From contig NZ_CP113066.1 of the NCBI RefSeq assembly GCF_026625845.1, positions 2,480,001 to 2,544,000 on the forward strand: a stretch of DNA of 64,000 bases. The letters are read 5' to 3'. The notes under the pieces are model-generated. The model saw only the letters and a list, made by a program, of their open reading frames with translations. It had not been told where the DNA came from and made no database searches. The stretch comes from Agrococcus sp. SL85. Lineage in GTDB: Bacteria; Actinomycetota; Actinomycetes; Actinomycetales; Microbacteriaceae. Shown piece after piece: positions 7,756-16,453 of this stretch. The translations under genes were made by a program, and so were the position numbers. Each line of letters begins with the position of its first letter. Position 1 is the stretch's first letter.

Positions 7756-9221
7756 CGGCCGCGTCGGGCGGCGAGCCCGCGCAGCATCCGGATCGCCGCG
7801 GCCGGCGCGCCGCGGCCGAGGCGGTGGCGCACGTCGTCGATCGCCGCGTTCCACAGCGCATCGCTGTAGGTGGGGTAGGGATGCGTCGCGGCCGTGAGAT
7901 CGCCGGTCGTGAGGCCCGCCTGCACCGCGAGCGCGAGCTCGCCCATCGTCTCCCCCGCCCGGGGCCCCACGATCGTGCCGCCGAGGATGCGCCCGCGGCG
8001 GTCGACGACGATGCGCGTGCTGCCGCTCGTCTCCCCGTCGGCGATCGCGCGGTCGGTGTCGGCGTGCAGCTGCTCGAGCACCCGATGGCGCCGCGGGTCG
8101 ACGCCCTCGGGCTGCACGCCGATCGATGCGACCTCGGGGGCGGTGAACGTGACGCGCGGGGTGCGCGCGGCGTCGAACGCGCGCCGCAGGCCGAGCACCG
8201 CGTTCGTGGCGGCGACGCTGCCGCTGACGCCCGCGGTGTGCGTGTAGCGCGGCAGCCCGGCCACCTCGCCGGCCGCCCAGATGCCGGGCGCGCTCGTGCG
8301 CAGGGACGCGTCGACGACGATCGAGCCGGCGGCGTCCGTGCGCACGCCCGCCGCCTCGAGCGCGAGGGCGGCGGGCCGCGACGCCCGGCCGACGGCGGCG
8401 AGCAGCACGTCGAAGGGCACGGCCTCGCCGTCGTCGAGCACGAGCTCGCCCGCGGTGCCGTCGTGCGATCGCACCGCGGTCGCTGCGCGGCCGAGCCGGA
8501 GGTCGACGCCGTCGGCGCGGAGCGCGTCGGCCACGATGCCGCTCGCGACGGCGTCCTCCTTGGGCAGCAGCCGCTCGCCGCGGTGCACGATCGTCACCTG
8601 CGCGCCGAGCCGCGCCATCGCCTGGCCGAGCTCGCACCCCACCGGTCCCCCGCCGACGATCACGAGCCGCTCGGGCAGGCGCTCGAGCTCCCACAGGTCG
8701 TCGCTCGTGCGGATCCGCACGTCGTCGGCACCGTCGATCCGGAGCGGCGCGGGCGAGGCGCCGGTGGCGACGATCGCCCGGCGGAACCGCACCTCCTGGC
8801 CGCCGACGTCGAGGCTGCGGGCCGAGGTGAAGCGCGCCTCGCCCATGCGCACGGCCACGCCGGAGCGCTCGAGCGTCGGCGCCGCGTCGTGCGGCTCGAT
8901 CGCGGCGATCGCGGCGCGCACCGCGGTCATCGCCGCGGCGAAGCGCGCGTCGCGTGACACCGCGCCCGACGCCGGATCGGCGGCATCGTGGGCCGCTGGC
9001 CGGTCCGCCGCCCGGCCGGCCGCGTCGTGCGCGCGCTCGCGCCGCGCGGCCGCGATGAGGGCCTTCGAGGGCACGCAGCCCGTCCACAGGCAGTCGCCGC
9101 CCAGCCGGTGCCGCTCCACGAGCAGCACGCTCGCGCCGAGCCCCGCCGCCGTCGTGGCGGCGATGAGCCCTGCGCTGCCGCCGCCGATCACGACGAGGTC
9201 CCACGTCTTCGGTGCGGACAT
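7752..9221 (-). CDS. FAD-dependent pyridine nucleotide-disulfide oxidoreductase (MerA-like)
   Basis: The 489-residue flavoprotein shows an N-terminal FAD-binding VVIGGGSAGLIAA (residues 10-22), the redox pair Cys44/Cys49 in GGDCLWTGCVPSKAL, a second nucleotide-binding VIVGGGPVGCELGQAMARLG in the middle, and the dimerisation domain ending in HPYPTYSDALWNAA. The WTGC spacing resembles mercuric-reductase-like proteins, but there is no N-terminal HMA domain and no C-terminal Cys pair, so it is probably not a true mercuric reductase. A His/Ala-rich insert sits around residues 60-85. The start is ATG 9221 with GAGGAG 6 nt upstream. It is coupled to the methyltransferase gene. Confidence 0.82.
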   Translation of the reverse strand: MSAPKTWDLVVIGGGSAGLIAATTAAGLGASVLLVERHRLGGDCLWTGCVPSKALIAAARRERAHDAAGRAADRPAAHDAADPASGAVSRDARFAAAMTAVRAAIAAIEPHDAAPTLERSGVAVRMGEARFTSARSLDVGGQEVRFRRAIVATGASPAPLRIDGADDVRIRTSDDLWELERLPERLVIVGGGPVGCELGQAMARLGAQVTIVHRGERLLPKEDAVASGIVADALRADGVDLRLGRAATAVRSHDGTAGELVLDDGEAVPFDVLLAAVGRASRPAALALEAAGVRTDAAGSIVVDASLRTSAPGIWAAGEVAGLPRYTHTAGVSGSVAATNAVLGLRRAFDAARTPRVTFTAPEVASIGVQPEGVDPRRHRVLEQLHADTDRAIADGETSGSTRIVVDRRGRILGGTIVGPRAGETMGELALAVQAGLTTGDLTAATHPYPTYSDALWNAAIDDVRHRLGRGAPAAAIRMLRGLAARRGR

Positions 9222-9517
9222 CTGCGACTCCTCACGCCCCTGCAATGCTCGTCAGCCAGCGGCGGATGCGAGTGCCCCACGGGCCCGCGGCGCGCGCCGC
9301 GCGACGAGTGCGTCCAGCGTAGGCGGGGCATCCATGGGAACCGCCTCCGCGCGCGGTGCTCTCCGCCGAGGCCGACCTCCTCCTGCAGCGCCTCGGAGGC
9401 CGATGCGGCGGTCGTCGAGCTGGCGGTCGTGCGCGGAGAGGCCTTCCGGCGAGGTCCATCGCAGGGCACGAGCGATCGCCGCCCATGCCGCGCCGGATCG
9501 CCTGACAGGCTGGGCGC
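9222..9517. other. Intergenic region, no gene recognised
   Basis: This 296-nt divergent gap carries no convincing coding signal on either strand. On the minus strand TACGCT near 9315-9320 could be a -10 for the flavoprotein gene, giving a leader of about 90 nt. On the plus strand CAGGCT at 9506-9511 lies 6 nt before the pentapeptide-repeat ATG. The GC-rich middle could be a worn remnant of a gene, but I cannot support one. Confidence 0.4.
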
Positions 9518-10195
9518 ATGGCGAGGGATCGGGCGGCGAAGGATCGGGGCGTCGCGGCGCCCGTCATCGACGAGCTGCGCCTCGTCGACCTGACCGACCA
9601 CGACGGCAGCCCGCTCGAGGCGCACGGCTTCCACGAGGCGCTGCGCTTCCGCGACCTCGACTCGACCGGCGCCGACCTCGCGGGCCTCGTGCTCAGCGAG
9701 TGCGAGGTGCGCGGCTGGCGCGCGCACGAGGCCGTGCTGCGCGGCGCGCGGCTCCAGGAGACGATCCTCGAGCGCGTCGACGCGCCCGCGCTCTCGGCGC
9801 CCCGCAGCACGTGGCGCGACGTGCGCGTGACCGGCTCGCGGTTCGGCTCGGCCGAGCTCTACGACGCCGACCTCGCGGAGGTCGTCGTGGCCGACAGCCG
9901 GCTCGGCTGGGTCAACCTGCGCGCCGCGCGGCTCGGCGACGTGCTCGTGCGCGACTGCACGATCGAGGAGCTCGACCTCACGGGCGCCGCGCTCGAGCGC
10001 GTGCGCTTCGAGGGCACGACCGTCGAGACGCTCACGGTGACGGATGCGCGCCTGCAGGACGTCGATCTGCGGGGCCTCGAGGTGCGCCGCATCGACGGGC
10101 TCGACGGCCTCCGCGGCGCCACCGTCGACGACCACCAGGTGACGCTGCTCGCGCCGCTGCTCGCGGCGCACCTGGGCTTGCGGATCGAGCAGTAG
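9518..10195 (+). CDS. Pentapeptide-repeat protein
   Basis: The 225-residue protein is built of tandem five-residue units with a central Leu/Phe/Val and A(D/N)LXX pattern, for example FRDLDSTGADLAGLVL, AVLRGARLQETIL, FGSAELYDADLAEVVV and LDLTGAALERVRFEG. Such repeats form a right-handed quadrilateral beta-helix; some members mimic DNA and protect gyrase, most are uncharacterised. The C-terminus is a helical LLAPLLAAHLGL that may dimerise. The ATG is preceded at 6 nt by CAGGCT and has no Shine-Dalgarno, so it may be leaderless. It has no evident operon partner. Confidence 0.75.
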   Translation: MARDRAAKDRGVAAPVIDELRLVDLTDHDGSPLEAHGFHEALRFRDLDSTGADLAGLVLSECEVRGWRAHEAVLRGARLQETILERVDAPALSAPRSTWRDVRVTGSRFGSAELYDADLAEVVVADSRLGWVNLRAARLGDVLVRDCTIEELDLTGAALERVRFEGTTVETLTVTDARLQDVDLRGLEVRRIDGLDGLRGATVDDHQVTLLAPLLAAHLGLRIEQ

Positions 10196-10210
10196 GCGCG
10201 GGTCGGGGCC

Positions 10211-10432
10211 TCAGCGGTCCGTGCGCTCGGCATCCTCCGCGAGCGCGGTCGCATCGGCCTCCGTCCGCGGGTGGCCCGGACGCAGCGAGAGGATCGCTGC
10301 AGCGATCGCCAGCAGCGCGAGCACCGGCATGATCGCGGTGGTTCGCTCGGATGCGCCGAGGTTCGTGTCGAGCAGGGTCGCGACGGCGAGGATGGCAGCG
10401 ACGCCGCCGAGGACGAAGGCAAGGGAGCGCAT
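10211..10432 (-). CDS. Small two-helix membrane protein, 73 aa
   Basis: The protein has two hydrophobic segments (about residues 3-22 and 32-50) joined by a short polar turn, then an acidic tail rich in Glu, Asp and Thr. I do not recognise a family. The start is ATG 10432, with TAGCGT on the minus strand exactly 6 nt upstream and no Shine-Dalgarno, a leaderless-type start. It is convergent with the pentapeptide-repeat gene. Confidence 0.6.
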   Translation of the reverse strand: MRSLAFVLGGVAAILAVATLLDTNLGASERTTAIMPVLALLAIAAAILSLRPGHPRTEADATALAEDAERTDR

Positions 10433-10481
10433 GATTGAACGCTATCGGAATCGCGCTCCGGGAACCGGCTCCGAGAACGGC

Positions 10482-10511
10482 AGAAGCCCCGTCCTCTCGG
10501 ACGGGGCTTCT
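10482..10511 (-). terminator. Terminator of tRNA-Ala
   Basis: A perfect 13-bp stem, AGAAGCCCCGTCC with its complement, closes on a 4-nt loop two nt past the CCA end of the tRNA. No U-run follows. It also lies just upstream of the small membrane protein gene, insulating it. Confidence 0.85.
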
Positions 10512-10513
10512 CG

Positions 10514-10589
10514 TGGTGGATCTGGGGGGACTCGAACCCCCGACCCCCTGCATGCCATGCAGGTGCGCTACCAGCTGCGCCACAGACCC
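10514..10589 (-). tRNA. tRNA-Ala (anticodon GGC)
   Basis: The 76-nt cloverleaf folds completely: acceptor GGGTCTG with CAGATCC (one G-U), D-arm GCGC/GCGC, anticodon stem CCTGC/GCAGG with loop ATGGCAT giving GGC for GCC codons, T-arm GGGGG-TTCGAGT-CCCCC, discriminator A and an encoded CCA. GCC is probably a heavily used Ala codon in this GC-rich genome. Confidence 0.96.
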
Positions 10590-10618
10590 TTGCTCGTGCT
10601 CCTCGGAGCAACCTGAAC

Positions 10619-10648
10619 AGCATACGACATCCCGCGGCCGGTTGTCAC
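10619..10648 (-). promoter_or_regulatory. Promoter of tRNA-Ala
   Basis: On the minus strand GTGACA (10643-10648) and TATGCT (10619-10624) are separated by 18 nt, a good housekeeping promoter about 30 nt before the mature tRNA. It overlaps the last codons of the YibE/F gene. Confidence 0.65.
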
Positions 10649-11985
10649 ATCGAGCGCGCCGCGGCCTCCGGCTCGGGCTCCTCGGCCCCCTCGGGCCCCG
10701 GCACGACGAGCGCCGCGATCGCCGTGGTGGCGGGGATCGCGAGCACGAGGCCGACGGAGCCGACCAGCGTGCGCACGATCTCCTCCACCACCTCGCCGGT
10801 CGTCAGCTGGATGCCGAGCGGCGCATCCGTGAGCGAGAGCACCATGAGCAGCGGCAGCGCCGCGCCCACGTACGCGAAGGCGATCGTGTAGACGGTGGAG
10901 GCGATGTGGTCGCGGCCGATGCGCATCGCGCGCGCGAAGAGCTCGCGGCGCGTCGCGGCCGGCGCGACGGCGCGCAGCTCCCACACGGCCGAGGCCTGCG
11001 TGATCGTGACGTCGTTGAGCACGCCCATGCCCGCGAGCACGAGGCCGCAGATGAAGAGGTCCGAGAGGTCGACGCCCGTCTGCGACAGCAGCAGCCGCGA
11101 CTCCTCCCCCGCCGTGCCGAGGATGCGCGCGCCGTCGGTCGCGACGACCGCGAGCGCCGCCGTGAGCGCGAGGCCGATGAGCGTGCCGAGGAGCGCCGTC
11201 GTGGTGCGGGCCGTGAGCCCGTGCGCCACGTAGAGCACGACGAACATGATGATCGAGGCGGTCACGAGCGCCACGGGGAGCGCCGGGCGCCCCGAGAGGA
11301 TCGCCGGCAGCGCGAAGCCCCAGATCGTCGCGAAGGCGCCGGCGAGGCCCACGATCGCCGCGAGGCCGCGCCAGCGCGCCACGAGCAGCACTGCCAGCAC
11401 GAAGCCCGCCGCGAGGAGGCCGAGCGGCAGCTCGCGCGCGAAGTCGACGAACACGTACGACGAGCCGTAGCCGGCGGCCTCGGGCACGTCGAACACCTGC
11501 AGGCGGTCGCCCGCGCCCACCTCCGCCAGCGCCTCGGGCGGGATGACGACCTCGACGAGGCTGCCGTCGTCGAGCGTCGCGGCCGCGAGGCCCGAGGCCT
11601 CGTCGGCGGGGCCGATCGCGGTGGCCTGCAGCACGCTCGCGCCCTCGCCGAGGAACGGCAGCCGATCCGGCATCGAGCCAGCCTGCGGCCACAGCGCCAC
11701 GAGCCCGCCGAGCGTCGCGAGGAGCAGCGGCGCGAGCACGAACCAGAGGATGCGCCGGGTGCGGGCGCTCGCCCGCCCGTCGGCGACGACGCCGCCGGCG
11801 CCGTGCGCGTGCCCGCGCAGGTGCGCATGGGCCCGCCGCCGCCCGGGCGCGTGCGCGGGCCCGGGCCCGAGCGCGAGCTCGTCGTCGGAAGCCGCGGCGT
11901 CCCACGGCTCCACCTCGCGGGGCCGCCAGAGCCTGCGGCTCTCGCCTGCCTCGAGCGGCTCGTCGTCGTCGCTGTGGCGTGCCAC
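10645..11985 (-). CDS. YibE/F-like multi-pass membrane protein
   Basis: The 446-residue protein has a His/Pro/Arg-rich cytoplasmic N-terminus (to about residue 75, with an HAHLRGHAH stretch that could bind metal), one anchor helix, a small extracytoplasmic beta domain (about 100-185), then at least six more helices carrying the YibE/F core: LVTASIIMFVVLYVAHGLTARTT and LAGMGVLNDVTITQASAVWEL. The family is widespread but its substrate is unproven; transport has been proposed. The start is GTG 11985 with GGGGGAG upstream; a TAGCCT hexamer about 50 nt upstream (12037-12042, minus strand) is the likely -10. It is divergent from trkH. Confidence 0.8.
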   Translation of the reverse strand: MARHSDDDEPLEAGESRRLWRPREVEPWDAAASDDELALGPGPAHAPGRRRAHAHLRGHAHGAGGVVADGRASARTRRILWFVLAPLLLATLGGLVALWPQAGSMPDRLPFLGEGASVLQATAIGPADEASGLAAATLDDGSLVEVVIPPEALAEVGAGDRLQVFDVPEAAGYGSSYVFVDFARELPLGLLAAGFVLAVLLVARWRGLAAIVGLAGAFATIWGFALPAILSGRPALPVALVTASIIMFVVLYVAHGLTARTTTALLGTLIGLALTAALAVVATDGARILGTAGEESRLLLSQTGVDLSDLFICGLVLAGMGVLNDVTITQASAVWELRAVAPAATRRELFARAMRIGRDHIASTVYTIAFAYVGAALPLLMVLSLTDAPLGIQLTTGEVVEEIVRTLVGSVGLVLAIPATTAIAALVVPGPEGAEEPEPEAAARSM

Positions 11986-12133
11986 GTGCTCCCCCGTCGC
12001 GTGCGGATCCGCGCCCCGGGCGGGCGCGGCGCGGCCAGGCTATCCGCGCCCCGGAGCAGCGCCGCGCGCCCCCGCCGCGGGTCGCGCGAGCCCGGGCAGG
12101 CGCTCCCGCCGCGGCGGCGTATGCTCGACGCTC

Positions 12134-13495
12134 GTGCAGGCGATGCGACGGCCCCGGGGCGACCTCCTCGCGCTCCTGCGGCGGCAGCATCCCGCGCGCC
12201 GCATCTTCGCGGGCTTCGTCGTGCTCAACCTCGTCGGCTGGGGCCTGCTCATGCTGCCGATCTCGCGCGTGGGCGAGGGCGCCGCCACCTGGATCGAGGC
12301 GCTCTTCACCGCCGTCTCGGCCGCGTGCGTGACCGGGCTCACGGTCGTCGACACCGAGACCTACTGGACGCCCTTCGGCCACGTCGTCATCGCCGGCCTC
12401 ATCCAGCTCGGCGGCCTCGGCGTCATGGTCTTCGCGAGCCTCATCGGCCTGCTCGTGCTGCGGCGGCTCTCGGTGGGCGCGCGCATCGGCGCCGCGCAGG
12501 AGGCCCACACGGGCCTCGGCGACGTGCGCGTGGTCGTGCGCTCCATCCTCCGCATCGCCCTCATCGTCGAGGGCATCGTGGCCCTCGCGCTGACGCTGCG
12601 CTTCCTCGCCCGCGGCGAGGAGCTCGGCCACGCCCTCTGGCTCGGCGCGTTCCACGCGATCTCCAGCTACAACAACGCCGGCTTCGCGCTCTTCAGCGAC
12701 AACATGATGGGCTTCGTCGACGACCCGTTCATCCTGCTGCCGCTCGCCTTCGCGACGATCGTCGGCGGCCTGGGCCTGCCCGTGATCGTGCAGCTGCTGC
12801 GCCACTGGCGCACGCCGCGGCGCTGGACGATGCACGTGTGGATCGTGCTCGTCGGCACGGGGCTGCTGCTCGTGGGCGGCACGCTCGCCATCGCGGTGCT
12901 CGAGTGGGCGAACCCCGGCACGCTCGGCCCGCAGTCCACGGGCACGCGCGTGCTCGAGGCCTTCTTCCACTCGGTGCAGACCCGCACCGCGGGCTTCAAC
13001 GCGCTCGACATCGGGCAGATGCGGCCCGAGACGTGGCTCGTGATGGATGCGCTCATGCTCATCGGCGGCGGCCCCGCCGGCACCGCGGGCGGCATCAAGA
13101 TCACGACCTTCGCGGTGCTCGGCGCCATCATCCTCGCGGAGGTGCGCGGCGACCCGACGGTCACGATGTTCGGCAAGCGCCTCTCGCGCGCCGTGCACCG
13201 CGAGGCGATCACCGTCTCGCTGCTCGCGGTGGGCGTCGTCGCGGTCGCGACGTTCTCGATCATGCTGCTCACGGAGCTCGACCTCGACCGGGTCGTCTTC
13301 GAGGTCGTCTCGGCCTTCGGCACCGTCGGGCTCTCCACCGGCATCACCGCGACCATCGGCACCCCGAGCCAGCTGATCCTCGTGGCGCTCATGTTCCTCG
13401 GCCGCGTCGGCACCGTCACGGTCGCCACCACGCTCGCCCTCCGCCCCCGCACGCTCGCGTACGAGCTGCCGAAGGAAAGGCCCATCATTGGCTAG
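12134..13495 (+). CDS. trkH: TrkH/KtrB-family potassium uptake channel subunit
   Basis: This membrane protein (453 residues from GTG, 450 from ATG 12143) has the four membrane-pore-membrane repeats of the SKT superfamily. Pore glycines are visible in AACVTGLTVVDTETYW, SSYNNAGFALFSDN, TRTAGFNALDIGQM and FGTVGLSTGITATIG. It imports K+ with a TrkA-type gating ring supplied by the next gene. I favour GTG 12134 because TATGCT lies 8 nt upstream with no Shine-Dalgarno, the leaderless layout seen elsewhere here; ATG 12143 is the alternative. Its stop overlaps the trkA start by 8 nt. Confidence 0.88.
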   Translation: MQAMRRPRGDLLALLRRQHPARRIFAGFVVLNLVGWGLLMLPISRVGEGAATWIEALFTAVSAACVTGLTVVDTETYWTPFGHVVIAGLIQLGGLGVMVFASLIGLLVLRRLSVGARIGAAQEAHTGLGDVRVVVRSILRIALIVEGIVALALTLRFLARGEELGHALWLGAFHAISSYNNAGFALFSDNMMGFVDDPFILLPLAFATIVGGLGLPVIVQLLRHWRTPRRWTMHVWIVLVGTGLLLVGGTLAIAVLEWANPGTLGPQSTGTRVLEAFFHSVQTRTAGFNALDIGQMRPETWLVMDALMLIGGGPAGTAGGIKITTFAVLGAIILAEVRGDPTVTMFGKRLSRAVHREAITVSLLAVGVVAVATFSIMLLTELDLDRVVFEVVSAFGTVGLSTGITATIGTPSQLILVALMFLGRVGTVTVATTLALRPRTLAYELPKERPIIG

Positions 13496-14195
13496 GCTGC
13501 GCAACCCCTTCGACCCGGCCTCGCTCGCCGGCTCCGCCCGCTCCGTCGCCGTCATCGGCCTCGGCCGCTTCGGCACCTCGCTCGCGGTCGAGCTCATGGC
13601 CTACGGCACCGAGGTGCTCGGCATCGACGGCGAGGAGCGCGCGCAGGAGCTCAACGGGCAGCTCACGCACGTCGTCGCGGGCGATGCGACGCGGCCCGAG
13701 CTGCTCGAGCAGCTCGGCATCGGCGACTTCGACCGCGTCGTCGTGGCGATCGGCAGCGACGTGACGGCGAGCATCCTCGTCACGAGCCAGCTGCTGCGGC
13801 TGGGCGTGCGCGACATCTGGGCGAAGGCCGTCAGCGAGCAGCACGCGACGATCCTCGACCAGCTGGGCGTGCAGCACGTCGTGCGCCCGGAGGCCGACAT
13901 GGGCCGCCGCGTCGCCCACATGGTGCAGGGCTCGCTCGAGGACTACATCGAGATCGAGACCGGCTACGCCGCGATGAAGATCCCCGCCCCGCTCGACCTG
14001 CTCGCCGTGCCGCTGCGCGAGCTCGGCATCCACCGCTACGGCGTCTCGATCGTCGCGATCAAGCGCGGCGGCGACTGGATCCAGGCCAACCAGGAGACCC
14101 GATTCGAGCGCGGCGACATCGTGCTCGTCGCGGGCCCCACGACGAAGCTCGAGGCGTTCGCCGCGCGCAAGGCCGCGAAGCAGCCGGAGGCCTAG
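13488..14195 (+). CDS. trkA: TrkA/KtrA-family potassium channel regulatory (RCK) protein
   Basis: The 235-residue cytosolic protein has an N-terminal RCK_N Rossmann fold (SVAVIGLGRFGTSLAVEL, residues about 19-36, binding NAD(H) or ATP) and a C-terminal RCK_C domain (from about 145, EIETGYAAMKIPAPLDLL) that gates the TrkH channel. The start is a rare TTG at 13488 inside the end of trkH, supported by GGAAAGG 7 nt upstream, so the two subunits are made from one coupled message. The protein has a short basic C-terminal tail. Confidence 0.87.
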   Translation: MARLRNPFDPASLAGSARSVAVIGLGRFGTSLAVELMAYGTEVLGIDGEERAQELNGQLTHVVAGDATRPELLEQLGIGDFDRVVVAIGSDVTASILVTSQLLRLGVRDIWAKAVSEQHATILDQLGVQHVVRPEADMGRRVAHMVQGSLEDYIEIETGYAAMKIPAPLDLLAVPLRELGIHRYGVSIVAIKRGGDWIQANQETRFERGDIVLVAGPTTKLEAFAARKAAKQPEA

Positions 14196-14219
14196 CCGCC
14201 CGGGCCGCCGGGCGCACGG

Positions 14220-14314
14220 ATCGGCCGCGACGATCCGTGCCCCGAGAGGCCGGCCCAGCAGGGCCGTCCCAGCAGGGCAGTCCCAGGAGGGCCGTCCGGA
14301 TCGTCGCGGCCGAT
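14220..14314. repeat. 18-bp inverted repeat enclosing 3 x 14-bp tandem repeats
   Basis: The gap between convergent trkA and the acyl-CoA dehydrogenase gene is occupied by a perfect inverted repeat: ATCGGCCGCGACGATCCG (14220-14237) and its complement (14297-14314). The 59-nt loop contains three head-to-tail 14-bp units CCCAGCAGGGCCGT (14254-14295; unit 2 has A for C at position 12, unit 3 has G for C at position 5). The left arm also makes its own 9-bp hairpin (CACGGATCG...CGATCCGTG). A bidirectional terminator is the minimal role; the tandem units are unexplained. Confidence 0.75.
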
Positions 14315-14329
14315 GCGCCGCGCGGTGCG

Positions 14330-15562
14330 CTACGCGCCGAACGACTTCTCGAAGCCGAGGCTGCGCGCGATGATCGCGAGCTGCACCTCGGTCGACCCCT
14401 CGCCGAGCGTGAGGATGCGGCAGTCGCGCAGGTGGCGCGCGACGACGTTCTCGTTCATGAAGCCGGCCCCGCCCCAGATCTGGGTGGCGTCGTTCGCGTT
14501 CGCGACCGCGGCCTCCGAGCCGATGAGCTTCGCGAGCGAGGCCTGCTCGGTGAACGGCATGCCGGCGTCGATGCGGCGGGCCGCGTCGTGCATGACGGCG
14601 CGGGCGGCGGCCACGCGCGAGCGCATGCGGGCGATCGTGAAGGCGATGTGCTGGTTGTCGCCGATCGGACGGCCGAAGACGACGCGCTCCTTGGCGCGCA
14701 GGATCGCCTGCTCGAGGCAGCCCTGCGCGGCGCCGACGCACAGCGCCGCGAACGCGACGCGACCCTCGTCGAGCACCGACAGGAAGTTCGAGAAGCCCTT
14801 GCCCCGCGCGCCGAGGAGGTTGCCCTCGGGCACCCGCACGCCGTCGAGCACGAGCGGGTGCGTGTCGGAGGTGTGCCAGCCGATCTTGTCGTAGGCGGGC
14901 AGCACCGTGAAGCCCTCGATGGGCGTCGGGACGATGATCGTCGACAGCTCGGGCTTCGTCGTGCCGTCGCGGCCCTCCTTGTGGCCCGTGACCGCCGTGA
15001 CGGTGACGAGCGACGTGATGGGCGTGCCGGAGTTGGTGATGTACTGCTTCGTGCCGTCGATGCGCCACCAGCCGTCCTCGAGCACGGCGCGCGTCTGCGT
15101 CGCGCCCGCGTCGGAGCCGGCCTGCGCCTCGGTGAGGCCGAAGCCTGCGAGGGCCTCGCCGCGCGCGAGCGCCGGGAGGTAGGTGCGCTTCTGCTCCTCG
15201 GTGCCGAAGCGGAGGATCGGCATCGCGCCGAGTCCGAGGCCGGCCTCGAGCGTCACGGCGATCGACTGGTCGACGCGAGCGAGCTGCTCGACGGCGACGC
15301 ACAGCGCCATGTAGTCCTTGCCCTGGCCGCCGTACTCGGTGGGGATCGGCAGGCCGAACAGGCCCATGCGGCCCATCTCGGCGATGATCTCCATCGGCAG
15401 CCGGCGCGCGGTGTCGTACTCGTAGCTCGCGGGCGCGACGACCTCGTCGGCGAAGCGGCGCACGGTGCGGGCGAGCTCCTGGTGCTCGGCGCTGAGCATC
15501 TCGGTGCCGTCGACGATGTCGTCGGCGCGCTCGGTGACGGGGGTGACCTCGGTGGCGGTCAT
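14330..15562 (-). CDS. Acyl-CoA dehydrogenase (isovaleryl-CoA/FadE19-like)
   Basis: This FAD enzyme of 410 residues oxidises an acyl-CoA to its 2,3-enoyl-CoA. It has the N-terminal helical domain, the FAD/acyl contact motifs FGLTEAQAGSDAGATQT and WWRIDGTKQYITNSG in the beta domain, and the C-terminal helical domain with IWGGAGFMNENVVARHLRDCRI. It is the last gene of the branched-chain operon, matching fadE19 in the M. tuberculosis leucine locus, so isovaleryl-CoA (or a related short branched acyl-CoA) is the likely substrate. Its ATG overlaps the citE-like stop by 4 nt. Confidence 0.85.
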   Translation of the reverse strand: MTATEVTPVTERADDIVDGTEMLSAEHQELARTVRRFADEVVAPASYEYDTARRLPMEIIAEMGRMGLFGLPIPTEYGGQGKDYMALCVAVEQLARVDQSIAVTLEAGLGLGAMPILRFGTEEQKRTYLPALARGEALAGFGLTEAQAGSDAGATQTRAVLEDGWWRIDGTKQYITNSGTPITSLVTVTAVTGHKEGRDGTTKPELSTIIVPTPIEGFTVLPAYDKIGWHTSDTHPLVLDGVRVPEGNLLGARGKGFSNFLSVLDEGRVAFAALCVGAAQGCLEQAILRAKERVVFGRPIGDNQHIAFTIARMRSRVAAARAVMHDAARRIDAGMPFTEQASLAKLIGSEAAVANANDATQIWGGAGFMNENVVARHLRDCRILTLGEGSTEVQLAIIARSLGFEKSFGA

Positions 15563-16453
15563 GCGGTGCTCCCATTCGTGGTGGTGGCTTCGGTGGTGGC
15601 CGCCTCGTGGGCGGCGGTGCCGGGGGCGGCGCTCGCGACGACGCTCCTGGCGTGCCGGAGGATCGGTTCGTCGACCATGCGTCCCTCGAACGAGAAGACG
15701 CCGGGGGTCGCCTCGGCGGCGGCGAGGATGCGCCGCGCCTCGTCGAGCTGCGCCGCGGTGGGCGCGAACGCGCGCCGGTAGGGCGCGACGTGGCTGGGGT
15801 GGATGGCGGCCTTCGCGCCGAAGCCGCTCGCGGCCGCGTCGGCTGCCTCGGCCTCCGCGCCCTCGAGGTCGGCGATGTCGGCGCGGATCGCGTCGATCGC
15901 CGTGCGGTCGAAGGCGCCGGCGGCGAGCAGCACGCGGCTGCGGGCGTGCATCGCGACATCGCGGTAGGCGCCCGTCGCGTCCCGGCTCGCGGTGCCGCCG
16001 AGCGAGGCCACGAGGTCCTCGGCGCCCCACATGAGGCCGACGACGGCCGGATGCGCGGCGAGGGACTCCGCGGCGAGCACGCCGCGGGCGGTCTCGACGA
16101 GCGCGACGACCCGTGCACCGCGCACGGCCTGCGCGACCGCATCGACCTGCTCGGCCGACTCGGCCTTCGCGAGCATGACGGTGCGGAAGGGCGAGCGCGC
16201 GACCGCCTCGAGGTCGGCCTCGAAGTGCGCCGTGCCCGCGGCGTTCACGCGCACGATCGTGCGGGCGGGCGCGAGGCTCGGCGGCGGCGACCGCCTCGCG
16301 GGCGGCCTGCTTCGCGCCCTCGCCGACGGCGTCCTCGAGATCGAGGATCACGGCGTCGGCGCGGTCGGCGGCCTTGCCGAAGCGGTCGGGCCGGTCGCCG
16401 GGGCAGAACAGCAGGGCGGGGCCCATGCCGAGCGCCTCGCGGCCGGCGCTCAT
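15559..16453 (-). pseudogene. CitE-like HpcH/HpaI-family CoA-ester lyase, frameshifted
   Basis: The composite 297-residue protein is a TIM-barrel CitE homologue: LLFCPGDRPDRFGKAADRAD at the N-terminus, DAVILDLEDAVGEGAK with the Mg-binding acids, RVNAAGTAHFEADL, and GLMWGAEDLVASLGG. In M. tuberculosis the corresponding Rv2498c acts on beta-hydroxyacyl-CoAs such as HMG-CoA, fitting the final step of leucine breakdown. An extra base in AGGCT at 16274-16278 breaks the frame near codon 59; removing it reads VAAAELAPARTIVRVNAAG. It overlaps maoC and the dehydrogenase by 4 nt on either side. Inactivity would block the end of an otherwise intact operon, so the insertion is suspect. Confidence 0.8.

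Noticed and set aside
9246..9500. Possible decayed gene upstream of the pentapeptide-repeat gene
   Set aside because: No frame shows recognisable motifs or steady third-position GC bias, and no start with a ribosome site is present.
14254..14295. CRISPR-like array
   Set aside because: The three 14-bp units are directly adjacent with no spacers, and no cas gene is nearby.
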